Origin: Imbricaverruca yamaguchii
Lineage: Eukaryota > Arthropoda > Thecostraca > Neoverrucidae
Assembly: GCA_034440575.1 (NCBI GenBank)
Contig: JAOTOL010001655.1
Location: 1,116,001-1,180,000, forward strand
Direction: 5' to 3'
Length of the DNA stretch: 64,000 nucleotides
Under the pieces are notes generated by a model. It saw only the letters and a list, made by a program, of their open reading frames with translations. It was not told the origin of the DNA and did no database searches. A program made the position numbers and the translations under genes. Below, in pieces: positions 57,013 through 64,000 of this stretch. Positions within the stretch are counted from its first letter, which is position 1. Every line of letters starts with the position of its first letter.

Positions 57013-57255
57013 TCGTGTCCGGGCTCGGCCTGCTCTCGGACCCACCTCCGGTCCCAGGTCTGCTCTCGGACCCACCTCCGGTCCCAGGCCTGCTGTCGGA
57101 CCCACCTCCAATTCCGGCCGACCCCAGGCCTGGGCCCGGCCTGCAGTCGGACCCACCTCTGGCCGCGGCCGAATCCAGGCCCGGGCTGACTCGTGTCCGG
57201 GCTCGGCCTGCAGTCGGACCCGCCTCCGGCTCCTTCGGACGGACCCAGGCCGGCG
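57013..57255. repeat. ~28-45-bp degenerate minisatellite
   Basis: Six to seven copies of TCGGACCCACCTCCGG with GTCCCAGGCCTGC or TCCGGGCTCGGCCTGC between them. Confidence 0.88.
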
Positions 57256-57646
57256 GATGGACGGACCCACCTCCAGCTGCGGCCCCGCTCCGACCCACGT
57301 CCCATGTCGCGGTCGGCGCGACGGCCGGCGTTTTTGCCGCGTGCGCTTCTTGTGTCAACGGCTCCCTCGGTCGCGGCCGGCAGAGATCGGTCGTCTTTTT
57401 GTCAGCCAGGTAGTCGGCCGTCCTCCGAAGCTGCTTTTTCCGCTGTATCTCGCTCTTCTTTTAGATTCCATTTAACTGTTTGATTGCAGCGGGTGTGCTG
57501 CCCGCTCCCTCCCAGTCCCGCCAGACGATGCTGCACTGCACGCATACCAAGTGGCCCTACAGAGCTAGAGAACGAGGGAGAGAGCCGGAGGAAGACAGAG
57601 ATAGAGAGATGGAGAAATAAAGACAGAGGGAGATGGGAATAAAGAA

Positions 57647-57650
<4 letters not shown>
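57256..57650. other. unique DNA
   Basis: GC-rich, then purine-rich from 57565. No gene recognised. Confidence 0.4.

Positions 57651-57690
<40 letters not shown>
57651..57690. repeat. GA microsatellite
   Basis: Pure (AG)n of about 40 bp at the end of a purine-rich AGAGA/GGGAGA stretch starting near 57565. Confidence 0.95.
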
Positions 57691-57693
<3 letters not shown>

Positions 57694-57789
57694 GAAAGAA
57701 ATAGTAGCGTGGTGTGTGACATAGAGCACAAGAGACTGTCTTCTAGTCACTCCGTCTACCGCCTTGAGCGTAGAAACCGGAAGCAAAAT

Positions 57790-57930
57790 CGATATTTCAC
57801 CGAATTAACATTAATTGAATAGCCATTGCCCATATCAACCGCACGATCGGTGGATTTGCATATGTTTGTTTTAATAATTAATGAAGGAGTGACGTCAGCG
57901 CGCACGATTGCATCACAGTTGGTCAGGTAA
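57790..57930. promoter_or_regulatory. candidate regulatory patch
   Basis: A compact AT-rich island holding TTAACATTAATTGAAT, the octamer ATTTGCAT (57854-57861), TTAATAATTAATGA and an exact CRE TGACGTCA (57890-57897). This mix of POU, homeodomain and bZIP words is enhancer-like, but no target gene is visible. Confidence 0.35.
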
Positions 57931-59020
57931 CGGAGATTAACATTCGGATGCCGTTCAGTTTGCCATTAGTGTGCCGGGCTGTCTGCGGTTTTAACACCTC
58001 TCACGCGAGTGACGTGGTCCAGTACGGTTTTTGTTTTATTTAATGATGGCGCTGTGCGGCCTGGCCGTGTTAGAGAGGGTCCTGGTATTCGGCCCTTGTG
58101 GCGGCAAAACCAGTTCTCTTCAAGCCGACTGAATGCTGGTGAATTGAACGCCGCTAAAATAAGTCCCGATCAATGAAAATCGCCAAAATACCCCAACACA
58201 AAACGGCCTTTGTGCAGCGCGTCGAGGCATTTCGCGTTCGGCTGTCGGCGTGCATTCGATCCACGCTCGCCCCACACACGGCGCCGAGGCGGCCGCCGGC
58301 CCAGCTGTCGCCAACATAAGAGCGCGCCAACACCTTTGTATAACCTGCATCGCCGTTCTCACCTGTGCCCGCCGGCGGGGAAGAAGCCACGTGCAAGCGA
58401 CGGCGGCGGCGCGGCCGAGATGAGAGGTCTGCCGGCCGGCTGCGTGCCGGGCTCGAGGCTGCGGCGGGCACACGGCGCGCCGCCGATCGCCGCTCGCGCG
58501 TGCAGACGGCCGCAGCTGCCGGCGGCGCCCTCTGTCGGCGCGAGACGGTGCGGTGACACAGCACGACCGGCCGGTCGGCCGGCACATCCATCAGCACGCC
58601 ACGCCGCCATTATCAGCTCTTCGCGGCGACGCGTGCCGCACAGTCAAATTAAAATCGGAAAATCACGCCCAGATTGGCCCATTATGACGCTTTGATAAAT
58701 CGCGCGCGCGCGGTGCCGGCGCCGCCGCCTGCGCGTCTGCCTCGCGCCATCTCGGCGGTGGACGCGCGCCTCCGCCGACCCCCTCCCCTCCCGCTTCCCC
58801 GTGCCCACACCGTGGGAAAAGATCGACAGACGGCGCGGGTTCAGCTGGCGAGCGTACGGCCAACAGGTGACGAGCAAAGCTCACGGACATTATTCCGGGC
58901 GCCCTTGACGCCCTTCTTGACCGGAGCCCCCCTCCCCCATAATGGCCGGTAATCCCGCTATAAGACCCAGAAGTGGATAAAACCTAATTGCGGTTTCGCG
59001 TGGCGGGCGCATGGCGCACC
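57931..59020. other. unique DNA with CpG-rich block
   Basis: Bases about 58220-58780 are CpG-rich. Overlapping frames on both strands show no recognised domain. Confidence 0.4.
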
Positions 59021-59029
59021 TGCTGCAAG

Positions 59030-59092
59030 CTTCATCTAAATCCTATAATTATTGGTGGAATAATTCAAATTTGCATAATTATCAACCAAAGC
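59030..59092. promoter_or_regulatory. AT-rich homeodomain/POU-type patch
   Basis: Within CpG-rich flanks, 59039-59090 contains CTATAATTATTGG, GGAATAATTC, the octamer ATTTGCAT (59069-59076) overlapping GCATAATTAT, and AACCAAAGC. Candidate regulatory element by word content only. Confidence 0.3.
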
Positions 59093-59581
59093 AGGTTGCA
59101 CGCCCGCCACCAGACGAGATGCTGGCCGTGTGCAACATCTCGGCCCAATCTCGGCTGCCGTTTTCCCACACGGTGTCCATATGGCCCGCGCCGGCCTGGC
59201 TGGCCTCCATTAGGTAGTGGGTGGTGCGCCCCGCACCTGCTGGCCGGCCGGCTGCCGCACGCCGCCGTAGCGCCTGCGCGGCGGCTGGCCGGCCCGGCAG
59301 TGACACGCGCCGCCCGCCGGTCTGAGCAGCACGACCGACAGTGCACGGACGGATGGCGTCCACCTGGTGTGTTGTTGCCCGCTCGTTGCGCGTGCGTCGG
59401 TCCGCCGGTTGGGTATCAGCCGGACTTGTTGCAGTGGCCGTCTCGCTGTCGCCAAAGCGACGGATCAGGCGGTATAGCGAACGTCTGGGTGGCTGGATTA
59501 TTGTCCCGCTAGCGGCTGCTTATCCCGCAAACGACTGGCAAGCTGAACGCACTGCTTCGGCGGGCAGTTTGTTGTCCGTTT
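59093..59581. other. GC-rich unique DNA
   Basis: No recognised gene. It grades into the 23-bp array. Confidence 0.4.
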
Positions 59582-59810
59582 GAAGGCCGGTTTGTTGTCT
59601 CGCCACAGGCTGATTTACTGTCCCGCCGAAGGTCGGTTTGTTGTCCCGCCGCAGGTTGGTTTATTGTTCCGCCGAAGGCCGGTTTGGTGTCCCTCTGCAT
59701 GCCGATTTCTTGCTCCTCCGAGGGCTAGCTGGTTGCACCTCCGAAGGCTGGCTGTTGTTTCTCCATGGGTGGTTTGCTGTCCCTCCGAAGGCTGGCTTGT
59801 TTCCCCTTCT
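59582..59810. repeat. 23-bp minisatellite (GAAGGCCGGTTTGTTGTC)
   Basis: Ten units of 22-23 bp, GAAGGCCGGTTTGTTGTC plus CCGCC, with moderate divergence. Confidence 0.9.
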
Positions 59811-59813
59811 GAG

Positions 59814-59864
59814 GCACGGTGGTCCGGCTTCCTCTGAACCGCCTGACCTCTCCGTCCGCTGGCC
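59814..59864. repeat. 51-bp direct repeat, copy 1
   Basis: It matches 60398-60448 at 50 of 51 bases (GAACC versus GGACC). Flanks differ. The copies are 584 bp apart start to start. Confidence 0.93.
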
Positions 59865-60397
59865 TGTTGTGTCTCCGGCAGGGTTGTTCAGTGGCCGCTT
59901 CGGTGGTCAGTTATCGCCATGCCCGGCTGGTGTGTGCCGTCGTACGGAGCGGCGACCGCTCACTCAGTCACGGCGCTGTCCCGCCGGGTCCCGCCGGGTC
60001 CCACGGGGTCCCGCCGGGTCCCACCGGGCCGTCCAGCCTCGCGTCGCTGACGTCACACGGCGGTGTTCTCAACGCGGCGCGGCGGCCGCTATTGATTGCC
60101 GTGCCAATAATGACGGATGGCGGCGGCCGTCGGCGCAGATTTGAGCTGCACTGGCGGCCGGCAGCCGGCTCGGTGCAGCATTGTTCATATCCCATCGGGC
60201 ACCGGCCGGTCGGGGGGCCCCGCCCAGTCGAAATTTGCATACCGGCCACGGGACCGGGCGGCCGGGCGCAACCGCCGCCGCACCAATTACCCCCTGCGCC
60301 GGACGCTGGCGTGTAAATACAATCATGTATACATATTCATGCGCGGCAACGCTCTCTTAACAAGTACCTGGTGTCCAGCTGGCGCGTCGTCGTCGTC
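59865..60397. other. GC-rich unique DNA
   Basis: Contains a short GGTCCCGCCGG repeat at 59985-60030, a TGACGTCA at 60048-60055, and an octamer ATTTGCAT at 60233-60240. No gene recognised. Confidence 0.4.
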
Positions 60398-60448
60398 GCA
60401 CGGTGGTCCGGCTTCCTCTGGACCGCCTGACCTCTCCGTCCGCTGGCC
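60398..60448. repeat. 51-bp direct repeat, copy 2
   Basis: Partner of 59814-59864. Confidence 0.93.
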
Positions 60449-61476
60449 GTCTGTCGCCCGCCTCCCGGACGTGGCGGAGCCGTGCTGAGACGCGCCGCGA
60501 CGGCACGCCAGTTCCAGCAGGTCGTCCGGCTGTCCACCAATGCCCAGCTCGGCCGACTGCCGGTCAGTCAGCCAGTCAAACTCCCCCCCCTCCGCCCCGT
60601 CCCCCTGCCGGTGAGTGATTTGCATACAGACACGCTTTCCGATCCCCTTGCCTCGAGCGGCCACCCTTCTGATCCGTTCCTGGTTCTGGCCACTCTTGCT
60701 TCGTTCCCGCTGCATCTGCATCTGATGTGCAGCGATTCGCTGTCTCGTCAGCTTGTGCTGAGCGTGTGTGCAAGCTGACGATGACCCTCCCTGTGCTTCA
60801 TCCTTGCTACCAGGAGGCGATCTCGTATCTGGAGTTAGTGGGCGCCACTGATATGTGTTCCTTGGCAAATTTCCTTGCTACAGCATGGAAAATGCAACAT
60901 TTGATCAGTTAAGTGGCAGGATGTCCCTTCGTGTCCCCGTGACAGCCGCTACGTCCCTGTGTTTTACGGCATGTGGTGGCTTGGTTCCCCATGTTAGTAC
61001 ATGCAACTTACGTTTTAGTAGCTTTACTCCCAAGCCGCTTACGTGCCCTCTGTTTTTCTTCCACCTTTTGTTCTGTTCAGTCTCTCCCCTGCATCTCTTC
61101 CTTCTTCCATTTTCACTTGCTTGCGTCTTTTTGTTTTTCTTCTTCATCCTCCCTTGCAAATCCACGCCTTCGTCCAATTTTCTTTGTAAGAGTTATATGT
61201 TGCTATAATCTACTGAATGTTTCACAGCATCTTATCATGTTCCATGCTATATACTTATATCGTAGGCATAGCACCTACATGTTTACAAGGCCATTCATAC
61301 GTGCAAGGGCTTTTCATAATATTGTTCACGTAATCTCGAAGAAAAGAAACAGAATGCCAAATTCGATGCGGAGCAGTTGATTTGTGTGCAAGTTGTTCGG
61401 TACTCAACCATCACTGATGGGCACCCTGGTAGGTCAGTGGAGGGGAGAGGGTGACAGTACATTAATAACGAATATT
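60449..61476. other. unique DNA
   Basis: Pyrimidine-rich in parts (61020-61160). Octamer ATTTGCAT at 60618-60625. No gene recognised. Confidence 0.4.
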
Positions 61477-61971
61477 TTATAAACCTATTGCATGCAAAAT
61501 CGAGCAATTATAGAAAAGAAAAGGGTTTTGAGAATGTTTCCCTGGCAATGCTGACATATTTGCTCTTCGCCGTCGAACGTCATGAATTCTCATTACAACC
61601 TCCCCTTCCCATACCTTAGGCTTTCTAAGATACCTGAGCGCAAGTCTATGGCCGAGGCAGTAGCGGTTGTCCAGTCGAACTCTGTATGGTGCCAGCTTAC
61701 GCCCGTCAATATTGACATGCAATGTGTTGTTTAGTCTAGCTCTGAATATTGCCAGATTACGTCCATTAATGTTGAAATGTAGTCTGTTGTGTGGTCCGGC
61801 TCTGCATATTGCCAGATTACGCCCATCAATGGTGACAGGTAGTCTGTTGCACGCTTTAGTCGTTCGATGTGGATTTATTTTTCCTGGAGAAGTACCGTTA
61901 TATGTACCGCTGGGTTGCCCACTGCCAACTCCATTGTTGATTTGACCCCAAATATACTCCGGGACTAACAT
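61477..61971 (-). CDS. unrecognised 164-residue frame with 20-residue repeats
   Basis: A minus-strand frame in balanced DNA, not in a CpG block. Its middle carries three 20-residue repeats of the form L-x-x-N-I-D-G-R-N-L-A-x-x-R-A-R-L-x-N-R. They come from a 60-bp tandem repeat, so the phase is kept automatically. The start used is the outermost ATG. No signal peptide, membrane segment or known domain is seen. It may be chance, a transposon fragment or part of an exon. Coding is not established. Confidence 0.2.
   Translation of the reverse strand: MLVPEYIWGQINNGVGSGQPSGTYNGTSPGKINPHRTTKACNRLPVTIDGRNLAICRAGPHNRLHFNINGRNLAIFRARLNNTLHVNIDGRKLAPYRVRLDNRYCLGHRLALRYLRKPKVWEGEVVMRIHDVRRRRANMSALPGKHSQNPFLFYNCSILHAIGL
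61676..61855. repeat. 60-bp tandem repeat, 3 copies
   Basis: Units start at 61676, 61736 and 61796, each exactly 60 bp, sharing CTCTG-ATATTGCCAGATTACG and CAAT..TGACA. Similarity is about 75-80%, so the duplication is fairly old. Confidence 0.93.
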
Positions 61972-62940
61972 GGGGCCGTATTAAGCTGCACCATTCAAGC
62001 TCTTTCATGTTGAGGAGCCTCATAGCTAAGGATTGTACATTTTCCATTCCCCAGGGGCGGTGGGTTAGGCTGCACAGTAATATTTGTGAAGTTCAGCAGG
62101 AATCATAGGCGTTGCATGGTAAATATTTCATCTAAGATGAGCTTTGTCCCCTGCCCTGGCTAGGCAACAATCGTCCTGCCTCTCACCAATAAATTCCATA
62201 AAATGACACACTTGTTCGCCTCCCGGTCTTCGTTGAAACGCTTCATGAGGCTAGATGTTTGTTTCGTACTGTGGGCCTTGGCGGTTTAAGGGAGAAAAAA
62301 TTGTTGTTTTGTTCCGCCATTCATCTACGATCGGAACAAATAGACGCGGAGGTTAGTACTCTGCCAGGTTTTGAACTGAGCGTGCCGAACCAAGGAGTAG
62401 AACTAGAATGGTAGTAGAACTAGTTGGAGCGGCGATACACTGGTTCTGGAAAAACTATATTATAAGTCGTAGCTACTCCATGGTCAGCAACTACTGTTCA
62501 TCGCACAACCAGTTGCAGAGTTAACAATTCACTGCGCTGCTGACAGTCACTCTGAACCATGGATAGCGGTGTGTGTCCGATCGCTGCTCCTACATACATA
62601 CATTAACAACGTATAAAACAAATTGAGTACGCGACGTTATCCATGAATGAAACTCACTACTAGCTGTGGTGAACTGGGAAATTAGGTCAGCCAGGAGCAG
62701 TTATTGAGGATCTTCGGGCGGAATTGAGGGGAGTGGATTCATCATGCTTTGTTTTCTTCTGAACCAGCGCATCACCGCTCCACCTGGCTCCACCTTCAAT
62801 TAATCTTGGGCTATCTGTCCCAAACCTAGCAGGGCACTATTGCCTATGTTTGCCTGTTCTGACCTAGGGTGGACCGTGGAGTTTGGCGAACAATTTACAT
62901 TAAGAAAGAAATAGCATGGTACTCATATGTATACACACAC
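61972..62940. other. unique DNA
   Basis: No recognised gene, RNA or repeat. Confidence 0.4.

Positions 62941-64000
<1,060 letters not shown>

Noticed and set aside
56395..57270. 291-codon minus-strand frame and its plus-strand counterparts
   Set aside because: CpG-rich DNA has few stops; several phases are open, the product is Arg/Ala/Pro-rich low complexity, and part comes from the 57.0-kb minisatellite.

Overview
This window reads as repeat-dominated, intergenic or intronic DNA from an animal, not as bacterial or viral DNA. There are no operons, ribosome binding sites or long conserved reading frames. Instead it holds tRNA-headed SINEs with target-site duplications, a decayed DIRS-type (tyrosine-recombinase) retrotransposon, a hAT-like MITE, AC/TA/TC/CAA microsatellites and more than thirty unrelated minisatellite arrays. 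Base composition alternates between balanced or AT-leaning stretches and very GC- and CpG-rich blocks full of GGCC/CGGC words. An invertebrate is the best guess, possibly an aquatic arthropod such as a crustacean, but the lineage is inference only.

No intact protein-coding gene, tRNA, rRNA or CRISPR array is supported. Nearly all long open frames lie on minisatellites whose period is a multiple of three (12, 18, 30 and 60 bp), or on CpG-rich DNA poor in stop codons, and they are open in several frames on both strands. The recognisable protein homology is the DIRS relic at about 5.6-8.7 kb: a gag-like zinc finger, reverse transcriptase, RNase H and the N-terminal part of a tyrosine recombinase, broken by stops and at least seven frame changes, with the YxDD catalytic box changed to YFEG. 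One 164-residue minus-strand frame at 61.5-62.0 kb is a weak candidate and is not recognised.

Layout. 0-3.1 kb: 16-, 30-, 58- and 75-bp arrays. 3.1-9.5 kb: unique DNA and the DIRS relic. 9.5-15.4 kb: TA/TG tract, a CACGTG-rich array, a GTAACGTG array, a 44/52-bp array, a 12-bp array and a TC tract. 15.4-22.4 kb: quieter DNA with an old 0.9-kb dispersed repeat, a 79-bp inverted repeat, a 7-bp array and a SINE. 22.4-29.9 kb: 11-, 40-, 13- and 27-bp arrays, a GGCGGT array and the MITE. 30.6-31.5 kb: a second, inverted copy of the old repeat. 32.5-33.0 kb: a 31-bp array and a second SINE. 34.5-39.4 kb: seven arrays. 39.4-41.3 kb: a pair of 178-bp repeats bracketing three adjacent palindromes. 41.6-49.9 kb: 46-, 52-, 26- and 18-bp arrays. 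50-54.4 kb: the longest array-free stretch. 54.4-64 kb: a 65-bp array, CpG-rich blocks, candidate regulatory patches, a 23-bp array, a 60-bp array and a long TA tract.

The elements do not form a pathway. What ties the window together is intense tandem duplication plus several retroposition events. Regulatory words (CACGTG, TGACGTCA, ATGCAAAT) look more frequent than chance, partly because arrays amplify them. All repeat counts and boundaries were read by eye and are approximate unless stated otherwise.
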